A DNA stretch of 64,000 nucleotides, taken from contig BLSF01000006.1 in the NCBI GenBank assembly GCA_012862575.1, forward strand, positions 1-64,000. Reading direction: 5' to 3'. The stretch comes from Parietichytrium sp. I65-24A (taxonomy: Eukaryota > Sar > Bigyra > Thraustochytrida > Thraustochytriidae). This document shows positions 1-9,353 of the stretch, piece after piece (position 1 is the stretch's first letter; each line of letters starts with the position of its first letter). The position numbers were made by a program, and so were the translations under genes. The notes under the pieces were generated by a model. It was not told where the DNA came from and searched no databases. It was given only the letters and a program-made list of their open reading frames with translations.

Positions 1-526
1 TCAGCTAGGTAAAACTGCTTAGCAGATGCCAAATTGCGAACACGCGTAGCGCACAAAATACTTGGATTTAATTCAAACCAAGCACATGTTTGGAAAGCCC
101 TGAGCTTTATCTACTCATAAAAATTGAATTTGGTTCATGAAACATTCGACCACCATTAAAACACGTTTTGGCCAAGATTGTATTTGACTGGGCGACTGTT
201 ATTAGTATATAGACAGTGTGCTAGCCTAGAGGTTAGGTTAGGTTAGGATTTCGAAAGACTTTCACGCACTTGGGAGGCAAGCCATCAATCTGAAAAGGCA
301 TCGGCGGAGAGGAAATCTCCATCGTTATCCAAGGCGGTTGCCTCCTCAAAGATACCACCTGCTGGCCTTGCGCTGGCGTCGGCTCTTCGGATCATTTTGC
401 GCGGATTAACTGTAAGGTACGAGTATCTCTTTCCTTTTTTAAAACTGAAAAGGACGAGGTGAAGAAAAAAATCAACTATTTATTTTATGCGTTTGAAAGC
501 TGCGCAATCTCAGTTCAATTGGAGGC
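1..526. other. intergenic, 3' side of Cys-rich protein gene
   Basis: No convincing gene. Around 231-248 there are three GGTTAG/TTAGG-type units in a row, too few to call a telomere. On the minus strand a 36-codon ORF (285-395) follows a TTACAG acceptor-like site and has an acidic tail with the residues DNDGDF. It could be a 3' exon, but nothing else supports it. Confidence 0.4.
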
Positions 527-2089
527 TTACAAGCTTGCGTAACATTCAAAGTTTTCCATGCTGGCCCATGGGTGCAACGCTTGAGTGAGGGGAGCCTCGC
601 CATCGTTCTTGGAACGGGAGTCGTCAGCGATCGAATTTTCTGGAATCGAGTCATTGTCGTAGTAGCAGACGCAGCGGTCGCCGTCGAGCACAAAGCCTAG
701 CGAAGAACCAAAGCACTTGGTGTAGCACTCCTGAGCGCTGAATGGCACGCCATGATTGTAGTTCTCCGCCATGTACGCTTGCCAGTCAAATCCATTGCCA
801 GCAGCGTCTGAGCATCGACCTTTTCCAACAAAGTTGAAGTTCATCTTGTAGCAGGTCTGACCATAACGAGGGGTGGCGTGATCGATTGGGCCAGTGCCTG
901 CCTGCTTCCAGCCGGAGAATGGGCTCGGGAGGTTGTCATTCTGGTACAAGCATCTGCAGGTGGAAACAAACGTTTTGCCAGGAGCGCGGTATTGGAACGC
1001 AAAGGCTTTGCCCTCATTCATGCTGATGTCGATACACTTGTCGTAGCAACCCTCGATCGAGTCAAGTGGGTGATCGTTGCCAGACTTCTTTCCGATAAAC
1101 TCCTTGCGAGTGTAGATCTTGTTGGAGGCATCTTCGCACTCACCGTATCCGATCTTGGTGTAAGGGGTCTTGATCTGGTAGCAGTCGAATCCATTTGTTG
1201 GGAGCAAGAGGTTGGAGATTGGGCCCCTGCCGCCTGGCTTGGTTGACTGCGAATAACCAGTGAATGTTGCCGGCATGTTGTCCTTGTCATACAAGCAGAA
1301 GCAATGCTTACCATACCCATTCCACATGAATCCGATCGAGAGCCCTTCGTTCAGGTCTGGGCTGGAGCACTTGGAGTAGCACTCCTCGACGGAGGTGATG
1401 GACGGGTCGTTCTTGAATTGTGTGTTCGGGTAAGGTTGGCCTTCGGCGTTCTCTTCACCTCTGCAGCGTCCCGCGCCAAGCCTGGTGTACTTGGGAGGGG
1501 GCAGGTCACAAGGACGTGAAAGACCTGTGGTTGGGTTGAAGATGCTGCAGTGCGCCGAAAAGTCACCACCTTGACTACAAGAACTCGTAGAATCGCAAGC
1601 AAACATCCTCACCATTAAATTAACTGTTGAAGGGAGGCCGGTTGTCGACACATCAATTAGCGGATCCCCCCAACAGCCGCACCCCCACACCTTGTCATCA
1701 GCGCACTCAATATTTGTACCGTCAGTCTTGCTCACACAAGCGTAAAGGTCCGGGCCACTGCACTGAGTTCGAAGAACCTTGACAGTCAAGACTTCACCAT
1801 CGACATACCCAGAGACCGGATAGAGATAATGGTTGCTCTTTGTGAGCGTCCCTTCTCCAAGTGCAAATCCATCTTGCACATCTGTGAACATGGCATTCTC
1901 TGGCGTTCCGCAGGGACCGCGACCGTCAAGGGCTCTTCGGTCTTGCAGCCCAGTTTCAGCAGCCTTGCAGTCCTCATAAGCCTCGAATCCAACTTCACTC
2001 TCCGAGCCGCATACATTCACGAGGTCATTGGCATGCCCAAAGGTAAAGACAGCAGCGAGAGCAGCCGCGCGCAACAAGAATCTCGTCAT
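527..2089 (-). CDS. secreted protein with three tandem Cys-rich modules
   Basis: A 520-residue protein. I chose the start at 2089 because the ATG there opens a classic signal peptide (MTRFLLRAAALAAVFTFGHA); the same frame runs 28 codons further upstream but without signal character. The mature protein has an N-terminal Cys-rich region of about 200 residues. Three related modules of roughly 100 residues follow, each built as a GxGxC entry, an S-x-E-C-Y-x-K-C motif, a C-x-C-L/Y-Y-x-N/D-D-N/S-x-P segment and a closing C-Y. The spacing recalls WSC or PAN/apple extracellular modules, which bind carbohydrate or protein, but I cannot assign it to either. No transmembrane segment or GPI signal is obvious, so it is probably secreted or wall-associated. 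The function is unknown. Confidence 0.8.
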   Translation of the reverse strand: MTRFLLRAAALAAVFTFGHANDLVNVCGSESEVGFEAYEDCKAAETGLQDRRALDGRGPCGTPENAMFTDVQDGFALGEGTLTKSNHYLYPVSGYVDGEVLTVKVLRTQCSGPDLYACVSKTDGTNIECADDKVWGCGCWGDPLIDVSTTGLPSTVNLMVRMFACDSTSSCSQGGDFSAHCSIFNPTTGLSRPCDLPPPKYTRLGAGRCRGEENAEGQPYPNTQFKNDPSITSVEECYSKCSSPDLNEGLSIGFMWNGYGKHCFCLYDKDNMPATFTGYSQSTKPGGRGPISNLLLPTNGFDCYQIKTPYTKIGYGECEDASNKIYTRKEFIGKKSGNDHPLDSIEGCYDKCIDISMNEGKAFAFQYRAPGKTFVSTCRCLYQNDNLPSPFSGWKQAGTGPIDHATPRYGQTCYKMNFNFVGKGRCSDAAGNGFDWQAYMAENYNHGVPFSAQECYTKCFGSSLGFVLDGDRCVCYYDNDSIPENSIADDSRSKNDGEAPLTQALHPWASMENFECYASL

Positions 2090-3536
2090 CTCAGGTGTCG
2101 GTCTTTCGTTGGTTGGCAGCGAACTCAAAGCGGTTTGGGGTCTGCTGCGGCAATCTGACTGCTGACAACTCACAATGTCTCTTCTCTTCTCTTCACGCTT
2201 CTTTTAGGGTGGAGAGGGGGCAAGATGCACAAAATGTGTGGCGCATGTTTCTCGCCGAATAAGAGTGCTAGGTGAGAAAGAATCTCTTCGAAATTTATTT
2301 GCTGTGCGTGGTTGAGTTTGGTATTAGGAGGTAGACTTTAAGCATATTACATACAATACATATTTTTGAGATTGGGAGCTTACACAACCCAGAGCCGCCC
2401 CCCCAGCAATGTAGCACGGTAGCTGGCGCTAGAATTTTCACAGCCTCAGAAAGAGAACGTTCTCCTTGACTGGCATGCAGAAAGTTACTACTACTTAGTA
2501 CTTGGCTTATTTTGACAGTCACTGTGTCGCGTGTCGCATGTCGCATGTGCATCTACTGCATCTACTCACATTGTTAGTTTCTGAAATTTGAGTGCCTCGG
2601 TGGAGTGTGTACCGACCACCGTGTTGCGACGAATATTGCAAAATTCAACAAGTTGGAATTTGCAATTTTCAACACGTTGCAGCGTGTGTTACAGCCTTGA
2701 CTTGAATATTTAATCGTAAGCTAATCTCATGACTATGTCAAGATTGGTTCTCGTGTGTCGCTGAAAAGACAGTCACTCGTTTTAGAGGCTACTTGAGCTC
2801 CGCAAAATTCTCGGGAAAACTGTTTGGTTTCAGACTAGTGAAACATAATTTTGGTGAAACTTCAAAAGGTTGTATTTCTGCCGAGGTCATAGACCCCTGT
2901 TAATGATTTGACTAATACTACCCGATCAGTCACGTGCTTGCGAATGGAGGAGGAGTGTGTTCGAGTAGGCTCTCAGTTAGCAAAAATGAAGATGTATGTA
3001 GTAGTCAATTTCTACAAATGAGTAAGGATTATCTCGTTGGGTACTCCTATCTTAGGTTGTGAGAGGGAAAATGATTTGTACTTCTTTGTTAGGCTTTCAC
3101 TAGTGTGCTCCACAGAAATTCTCAATCAAGACAAGCGAGTTTTGATCTTTAGAATGACTCTAAATGACTTTAAGCTCTCTACACAAACCAACCGCAATAA
3201 ATAATTCGAGGTGCTGCCTGAATGGAACCGAACCCCTTCCTACGGGCACCTGGGCGACAAGTGAACATGATGGGCGTGCCGGTACTCAAAGCAGTCTTTA
3301 GTAAAGCGAAGCTCGGAAAGACATTGGCGACTTTTGGTCAGGTATGATTCGCTGTCAATGTGACGCTCCCATATTTTACTGAGCCAAAGCTGACTGGAGT
3401 TCACTAAAGAAGAGCGCAAACCTAATAGAGCGGGAGATGTAGTGGCAAATTGGAAAAGACACTGCAGAAACGCAAGGAATGGGAGGGCTACAAGACTTTA
3501 TCCGACCATATGAGTCAACCGGAACTGCTCGATCAT
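2090..3536. other. intergenic region, no gene seen
   Basis: A moderately AT-rich stretch between the divergently placed ends of two minus-strand genes. It should hold the promoter of the Cys-rich protein gene and the 3' flank of the oxidoreductase. The short ORFs here have no recognisable composition or motif. A minus-strand fragment near 3231 resembles a tRNA T-loop but has no cloverleaf. Confidence 0.5.
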
Positions 3537-4409
3537 TCATTCAAAGAGATTCTGAGGGTCTTCTTGCACAACGCGCAAGAAATGACGGCAAAAGGAATCT
3601 TCGTCAGTTCTCAAAGAAAGGTTCCCAAAGATCAACTGCGCAACAAATGGCTTTGCAAAATTTTCGGTCAGCCCGAGCGAAGTTGACTGGCGGAGCAGGC
3701 AAGCGAAAGCTTGCTCAAGCATCTTGTCCCCAGCACTATACAGAGAATTTGCTGCCGAGCAATAATTTCTTGGAACAAGATTTGGTTTTGAGCTCGCTGT
3801 ATGTCTTTGTTCGAGAGAGTTCGTCAGATCGATATCCACCGCTCGCACCACTTGCTTCGCGTTCAAAACACTGGAAAGCCTATCCAACGATGCCCCAAGC
3901 ACGAGGGAGCAAACAATAATGGATGGCTTCAAGAAGGAAGATATGTTAACAGCCACCTCCTCCAGATGCGGTAGTGAGCAACACAGAAACACTAGCCGCG
4001 GTGCAAAATCAGAGATGGCCTCTTCAGCAGACTTTGCAACATGGAACTCGTCTTTGCCTTCTGCCCATGTAGTTCTGAAGCCACTGTTCACACTTGCTCG
4101 GCTAAGAATCGAAATGTTTGCCCGACGAACAACGTTGAATTTGAGAAGTTCGGATAGCAGCAAGCTCCCCATCACCCCATTCCCGCCTATAACTGTGATT
4201 CTGAATTCCTTCGTTGTTTTCGTGCGCCCTAACATTGCCTTGATTGTCTTCGCGAAGAACACGCACTGCAGTGCCTTGTTTTCCATTGCATCGTTCTGTC
4301 GCGCAAACGGAGGACGGAGCGATTTGTCTGCCGGTTGAGTTAAGAGGTCAAGGTTCACATTGGCCACCAAGCCCGGGTCAAATCCGGCCTCAAGTGCCAT
4401 GGGCTCCAT
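3537..4409 (-). CDS. NOXRED1-like NADP-dependent oxidoreductase
   Basis: A 290-residue protein from the first in-frame ATG (4409); the open frame continues upstream from a GTG only. Residues ~69-87 form a Rossmann dinucleotide-binding motif (ITVIGGNGVMGSLLLSELL). A Ser-Arg pair follows about 20 residues later (ISILSRAS), suiting NADP over NAD. The next part (APRLVFLCCSLPHLEEVAVN, then IIVCSLVLGAS) matches the layout of the F420/P5CR-type NADP oxidoreductase fold as seen in NOXRED1. The C-terminal helical region is less typical. The substrate is unknown even for the animal homologue. Pyrroline-5-carboxylate reductase proper is less likely, because its C-terminal signature is not visible. Confidence 0.6.
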   Translation of the reverse strand: MEPMALEAGFDPGLVANVNLDLLTQPADKSLRPPFARQNDAMENKALQCVFFAKTIKAMLGRTKTTKEFRITVIGGNGVMGSLLLSELLKFNVVRRANISILSRASVNSGFRTTWAEGKDEFHVAKSAEEAISDFAPRLVFLCCSLPHLEEVAVNISSFLKPSIIVCSLVLGASLDRLSSVLNAKQVVRAVDIDLTNSLEQRHTASSKPNLVPRNYCSAANSLYSAGDKMLEQAFACLLRQSTSLGLTENFAKPFVAQLIFGNLSLRTDEDSFCRHFLRVVQEDPQNLFE

Positions 4410-5055
4410 GACCGCTACGAGCCTGACTTTTATCGAGTGCTTGCCACTGGCTGTGAGGACGAAATATGAAGGATTGCGAGCGTGAGTCACGTGGGGAGAC
4501 CCGGGTTGGACCGGGCTAGGAAAATGCCAGCTTTGCGCCTTCCCCCTTGCGGCCCAGTCCGGTCCGCTCTAGGATGGTCCACCTCTAGCAGACTGGACTC
4601 GAGAGCCTTTCAATGCGTCCGCTTTGGGCGCCTCATGTGACCTCGATACTGAGGTCGCTGCGCTCCAGTTGCCTCTCACAAGAAGTGGTCTAGTAGCTAG
4701 CTAGAGCAATGCTTGGTATATGTCCGTTGCTGATGGCAAGTGCCAAACATTCCTTACAGTCAGGTGTAGGAAGCGAAGATGGGTTTGGTTTTCTTGACTT
4801 GGGTGGCGCGTGTTCAAATCCGCCACAGCCACTTGCGTGCAAGACAAACTTGTTTGAGGGACCAGTTTGCAATTTGCAGCTCGCCTTGCTGAGCGCCTGG
4901 TTCGTCTTCGGCGCCGAAGGGGCCACGAAATTTTTCAGTACTAGAGAGTAGATCTGCACTTTTCAATCACAGCTCTACTCGAGGAGCACAGCCTGACATG
5001 TGACCAAGTCCCATCGCCGAAAGAAGGAATCGTGTTGAGCGGAAGCGAACCTTCG
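4410..5055. other. intergenic, probable divergent promoter region
   Basis: Separates the minus-strand oxidoreductase from the plus-strand TPR-like gene, so both promoters should lie here. At about 4802-4825 there is a hairpin GTGGCG/CGCCAC whose loop contains GTTCAAATC, resembling a tRNA T-arm or pol III B-box, but no full cloverleaf can be drawn. The first part (4500-4620) is GC-rich. Confidence 0.4.
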
Positions 5056-6423
5056 ATGTTCTCCGACCGAGGCGAACACCCCATTGCTTTGAAGGCAAGG
5101 GCGCTCTGCGACGAGCTACAGACTCAGGAGACTCTACGCAGCAATGCACGCCGAGAGGAAAAGTTGCAGGCAGCAAAGCGAATTTCTGCTGCTTTGGAGA
5201 TCATTGCGGTTCAAGAGCAAGATGAGCGCCTGCAAAGTAAAGCTGTGATTAGCCCCGACGTTGGTAATGTGCGTTTTGAAAAGTGGAAGAGAAGGTATCA
5301 GTTTAGTCAGTTATCAGCTCAGTCGCCATTGCCCGTCGCTGCGCTGGACAACAGCAAACTGCTTGCTCTGTCACGTAAGCCTGAAACTCAAGCGCTGGCT
5401 TGTATTGAGATAGGACTGAGGCACGCGAGACTGGGACATTTCGAGAATGCCTCAAAATCACTTCGCCGTGGCATACTCGCCGTCTACAAGTCTTCTGACC
5501 TCAGAAGTGTGGAGTTTGGACCCCCGACAACTTCCCCGTTTGGGGAGATGAGTTCGCTCTCAAGCACCACTAACGAGTTGAAATTTGCTGCGTCGACTCA
5601 AAGGCGATTCTTTATGACTGGCTTGCATGTTTGGTTCGAAGCGATGCTCATACTAGGGATAGCGAGGCAAGAGCCTCCGTTTGCCGAAAACTCCATCTAT
5701 GACTTTGCAGCGGGGGCCATGGCCAGATGGCTTGGTGAGTTCCGATGTTCTCCCAAAGCGCTCTCAGAAGCTAGTGACACAATTGCTCTGCTCTTCAAGA
5801 TCATTGGACCCTTCAAAGACCCCAAAGAACAACAAGTCATTCAGAAAAAAGAGTCGCTGGGTTCAATTTTTGAATTGCATGCAAGAGTCCTGAAGATGTG
5901 GCTGAAACACGAAGGAGCCCATCATGAGAGAGCCCGGCAATTGCTTGGCGACATCTATGCCCGCTCATACCAGTACGAGAAAGCGAGTCAAATTCTGTGC
6001 ATGAATAACCCAAAGAAGAACTTACTGGTACCGGATCTTAAATCCAAGACTCATGAGACTCTCCAGTTCCCGATGAAAGAAGGGACAGGTCTCACCAGCG
6101 GAAAGGTTGCACGGTTGCGACTCGTCGCCAGTGAGCATGAGTTGGAGAAACTTCAAAGCGAGTACAAGCGAGAGCACCTTGAACAAGTGTTTTTGGCGGC
6201 CAGAAGATCACACTTGGCTGGGACGCAGACCGAAACAAACCTCAGCCCTTGCGAAAAGTGCATCCTGATGCAGCCATCTCACCAATGTGAACGAGAGGCT
6301 CAGCAAAATATGATCTTTTGCGATGCCCAAGCACGGTTTCCTACTGTGAATGCGAACCCCCGCGATGAAAGCTACCAGCGCCTGATGTTTCCTCCGCTTT
6401 GCTACCCACGCCTTTCAAGCTGA
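5056..6423 (+). CDS. unrecognised protein with TPR-like helices
   Basis: A 455-residue protein from the ATG at 5056; the same frame extends 8 codons upstream but only from a GTG. The first ~70 residues are charged and coiled-coil-like. Residues ~110-150 (ALACIEIGLRHARLGHFENA and following) and ~295-325 (LLGDIYARSYQYEKASQIL) look like tetratricopeptide helices. A C-terminal segment has a CEKC plus HQC cysteine/histidine cluster that might bind a metal. No enzyme motif is visible, so a protein-interaction adaptor is the most that can be inferred. Confidence 0.65.
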   Translation: MFSDRGEHPIALKARALCDELQTQETLRSNARREEKLQAAKRISAALEIIAVQEQDERLQSKAVISPDVGNVRFEKWKRRYQFSQLSAQSPLPVAALDNSKLLALSRKPETQALACIEIGLRHARLGHFENASKSLRRGILAVYKSSDLRSVEFGPPTTSPFGEMSSLSSTTNELKFAASTQRRFFMTGLHVWFEAMLILGIARQEPPFAENSIYDFAAGAMARWLGEFRCSPKALSEASDTIALLFKIIGPFKDPKEQQVIQKKESLGSIFELHARVLKMWLKHEGAHHERARQLLGDIYARSYQYEKASQILCMNNPKKNLLVPDLKSKTHETLQFPMKEGTGLTSGKVARLRLVASEHELEKLQSEYKREHLEQVFLAARRSHLAGTQTETNLSPCEKCILMQPSHQCEREAQQNMIFCDAQARFPTVNANPRDESYQRLMFPPLCYPRLSS

Positions 6424-6950
6424 ATTCTGATCCTTTTCGACCCGGGTCCATTTCAGTCATGCCATACAGTGTGTGGGGACTTGAGCAGGCACAGGACCAG
6501 CGCGCCAGCTTTTGCTGGAGTCTTGGTGATAAATACTCCATCAAGTGTAACAAAGCGCTGAAATGAGTTGCGTGAACAATTTGCGGGGTGTGGGGGGATA
6601 TAAAGGAAAGAAAACTTTTTCGCGACAGATTTGATCTATCTCGTAGAGTAGCTAGCAAACTTGGACAGATTGCTGTATACGTTTTACTACATATGTACAA
6701 CGCCATGGCGGTTCGGCAGCAATCAAAGCAACCTCGAAGCCCTCACGACTCGCTGGGTGAATGAAGAAAATGAACCACTGCTTGAGACAAACTGCAGTTC
6801 AGATATCACTCCCATGGCCAAGCTTCTGTAAACCAGAGAGATTACCTGCGCAGTACAGAAGACTGTATCTCAGCAAGCCAATGACTCCCCATGGGGGCAC
6901 CCGAAATTCCATGAAGGAGGTCCTTCGCGCCTGGATGATCAAGCGTTCTC
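6424..6950. other. convergent 3' flanks, no gene seen
   Basis: Lies between the stop of the plus-strand TPR-like gene and the stop of the minus-strand RING gene. Only short shadow ORFs are present. The two 3' untranslated regions and polyadenylation sites are expected here. Confidence 0.5.
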
Positions 6951-7541
6951 TCACAGGCGCGAGTCCGAACCCAAGCTCCCATCTGCATAGTCCAGGCTCT
7001 CTGCGCTCCCCACGGTAGTTGCTGCAGGAGACACGCCAGCATTCTCCCGCTCGTCCTCGAAAAAGAGCTCTTGATCGCAAACCGGACAGGAAGTTTTCCC
7101 GCTTCGGGATCGCCAGCGCAAGAGGCAGTTTAGATGATAGTTATTTCGGTTCACTCCACATCTACACAAAGTGCGCACTTCAGGATTCGACTCGGTAAAA
7201 CACTCCATGCAAAGCAAACATTCCTTTGGGGCGCATTCCTGTTGCTCAAGAATGCTTCGCAGAGATGTACGCATGTATTGCTTCTCGTCTTCCACGGAAG
7301 GGGGTCGCCTAGTGAGAAAAAAAACCTTCATTTTCTCTTCTGCAGAGCTCCGTGTAGGGGTTGTATTGCTGCAGGGCCGTGGATCACTAGGTCCATCTCC
7401 AAGCGAGACATAGTCAGAACCTTCCACCCCTCGCCCATCACGAAGGAAACGATCTGAGCGTTCACCACTACCGTCCCCGCCTTCCTGCTGATGCTGCTGA
7501 CGCAAGCATTCGCAACAAGACTTGCACAGCCTCAGGCCCAT
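6951..7541 (-). CDS. small RING-type zinc finger protein, probable E3 ubiquitin ligase
   Basis: A 196-residue protein. The N terminus MGLRLCKSCCECL has Gly2 followed by a cysteine cluster, the pattern of N-myristoylation plus palmitoylation, so membrane anchoring is likely. Residues ~108-155 hold a RING-like domain: C-L-L-C, then C-R-C, then H-L-N-C, then C-P-V-C, in order and spacing suitable for two zinc ions, with Leu and Trp between the H-x2-C and C-P-V-C pairs as in E2-binding RINGs. The region before it carries a predicted helix (DEKQYMRTSLRSILEQQE). The acidic C-terminal tail has no motif. Role inferred: membrane-attached ubiquitin ligase. The substrate is unknown. Confidence 0.75.
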   Translation of the reverse strand: MGLRLCKSCCECLRQQHQQEGGDGSGERSDRFLRDGRGVEGSDYVSLGDGPSDPRPCSNTTPTRSSAEEKMKVFFLTRRPPSVEDEKQYMRTSLRSILEQQECAPKECLLCMECFTESNPEVRTLCRCGVNRNNYHLNCLLRWRSRSGKTSCPVCDQELFFEDERENAGVSPAATTVGSAESLDYADGSLGSDSRL

Positions 7542-9353
7542 GCTCGCAGCGATCGAGCTCCGGTATGTTGAGAGCCCGTCCAGATCAAGCTAGCATCCAA
7601 GGACTCTCCACGGTGCCGATGGAGATGCGATGCTGACCACCGCTGGTCAAAAAATGTATTTGAAAAAGGCGCTCTGACGAAGACCAGCCCTACGAGATAC
7701 CTTCCCTTCTCCCTTCTTTCCTTTTCTGACCGGCCCCTTCGCCCGCCCCTTCCTTCTTTTCGGACGCTTGCTCCTCTTCCAGCACTTGCAAGCGCTGCAG
7801 TGGGGCCCCTCGCCCTTTCACCCTTTCGCCCTTACGCCCGTCCCCGCCTGCGGAGCGTTCGGAAACTCGCAATCAGATCACACAGAGCACAGAGAGCACG
7901 ATAAGCACGAGCAAAGAAACACGCAACCGTGACGTGCGAGCAACCTAATCTGAGGGCGGTTCAACGCAAGAGAAGGAGTGGAAGGCCAGACCTGCAGGCC
8001 CGTTAGCGCCCTGACTTGGCTACTTGACAGCGCCGTGAGAGGGACAGAGACAGAGAGACAGAGACAGTAAAGAGAGACATAGACAGTAAAGAGAGACAGG
8101 AATGAATTGACTGTGAGGCGTAAGTGCGCGCCTCTTCTGCTCGTCTCCAAGACCTTCAGACATCTTCAGACTGCCTTTTCTCATGCAGCTGTCGCCTCGT
8201 TTAAATTATGCGAAGAGTCTCTTACTGTCAAGTGACGCTTTATTAAGACAAGGGGGCGTGCCGGCTGCGAGCTACCTCACCTACTATCCGGGCTCTATTC
8301 CTTGCTCTAGCGTGGAGTGGAAATTTATTTTACAGTTGGATCCATCCAGTCTCTAGCACTCCCTCCCACACAGAAAGAACAGAAAGTGCGAATTGGGGCG
8401 ACCCAACACATCCAATCCACATCAGTATTCCCGCCAATCACCGCCTTACCAGCGCACCATTCCTTCCATCAGCGGACGCTACTGCCCACTACTACCCCTC
8501 CTATGAGGAACAGTAGCGCTGTCGGTAGACGGACTCCAGGAGGCGGGGGAACGACTCTTTGTTCTCCTGGCGAAGAGCTCCTCGTTCGTAACGGATCCCT
8601 TTTCCCTATTTACATCTATTTACCCCAAATACATCCAAATACCCAAACCCAACTAAGTTTACCTGTCCGTGGACGTTGTGCCATGCCATGTGTTGTGCGA
8701 GTAAGCGAGTAAGCGAGTAAGAGAGGGTCGTGGGCGTGGTACGGGCCGCGTCGGAGCGCGAGTGACGGTGTGGAAACGGAAGACTCGGAGCAACAAAGAA
8801 AGAAAGCAACAAAGAAAGCAACAAAGAAAGCAAGCAAGCAAGCAAGAAAGAAAGCAACAAAGAAGGCAACAAAGAAGACAACGGAGGAAGGGCGAAGAAA
8901 GGGAGAGAGAGCAAGGCCGGGACCGTGACGCAAGAACCGCCACCTGACAAAGTTGGTTGCATGAGAACTCAGCTCGCCTGCCGTGCGGGGAAGGTGTCTT
9001 TGTTGCAGGAGCTGGCTGCGAGAGGGACGGGCTGGCACGGAGTCGCACCGATCGGCGCAGGGAGGTGAGGTCAGGGCGCGATTTGGGAGGCGCTTGGACG
9101 AGGCGGAGCTCGAGGTCGTGGAAACGGAGCGGTCATAGATGCGAGGAGAGCCTGAAGCAGGACCGGACGAAGCGACAGCTGCTGCTCGTGGGGCGGGACT
9201 TGCCGCTCGCTATCTCCGGTGAGCTTGCGCTCTGTGGCTTAGCCAAACGCTCGCTGGCGGGGTCGTGCAGTCAAGAATCGCTGCTGGCCGCTCGCTTTGC
9301 CAGACGCTCGCTGGGCTTAGCCGGGCTCTGCTGGCGCGGCACGATTCGCGCGG
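7542..9353. other. long upstream region with pyrimidine/purine repeats
   Basis: 1.8 kb between the divergent RING gene and the 2219-aa gene. It includes a strongly pyrimidine-rich stretch (7700-7850), a GAGA/CAGAGA-type simple repeat (8040-8100) and the purine repeat noted separately. From about 8950 onward the frames are open and GC-rich without being convincing coding sequence; this may be a long 5' UTR. I see no independent gene. Confidence 0.5.
8791..8880 (+). repeat. purine-rich AAGAAAGCAAC simple repeat
   Basis: About 90 bases of imperfect AAAGAAAGCAAC and AAGC units. It translates to Lys/Gln/Arg-rich nonsense on one strand and Leu/Phe/Cys-rich nonsense on the other, which explains the artefactual ORFs here. 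It lies ~470 bases upstream of the large plus-strand gene. Confidence 0.9.

Noticed and set aside
3201-3270. Minus-strand GGGGTTCGGTTCC resembling a T-loop
   Set aside because: No cloverleaf around it; chance match.
3450-3919. Plus-strand ORFs opposite the oxidoreductase
   Set aside because: No motifs, and they overlap the conserved NOXRED1-like frame on the minus strand.
4802-4825. tRNA T-arm or pol III B-box-like hairpin
   Set aside because: GTTCAAATC is present, but no acceptor, D or anticodon stem can be paired at proper distance.
8606-9048. Minus-strand Leu/Phe/Cys-rich ORFs
   Set aside because: Produced by the AAGAAAGCAAC simple repeat; the hydrophobic runs are repeat translations, not membrane segments.
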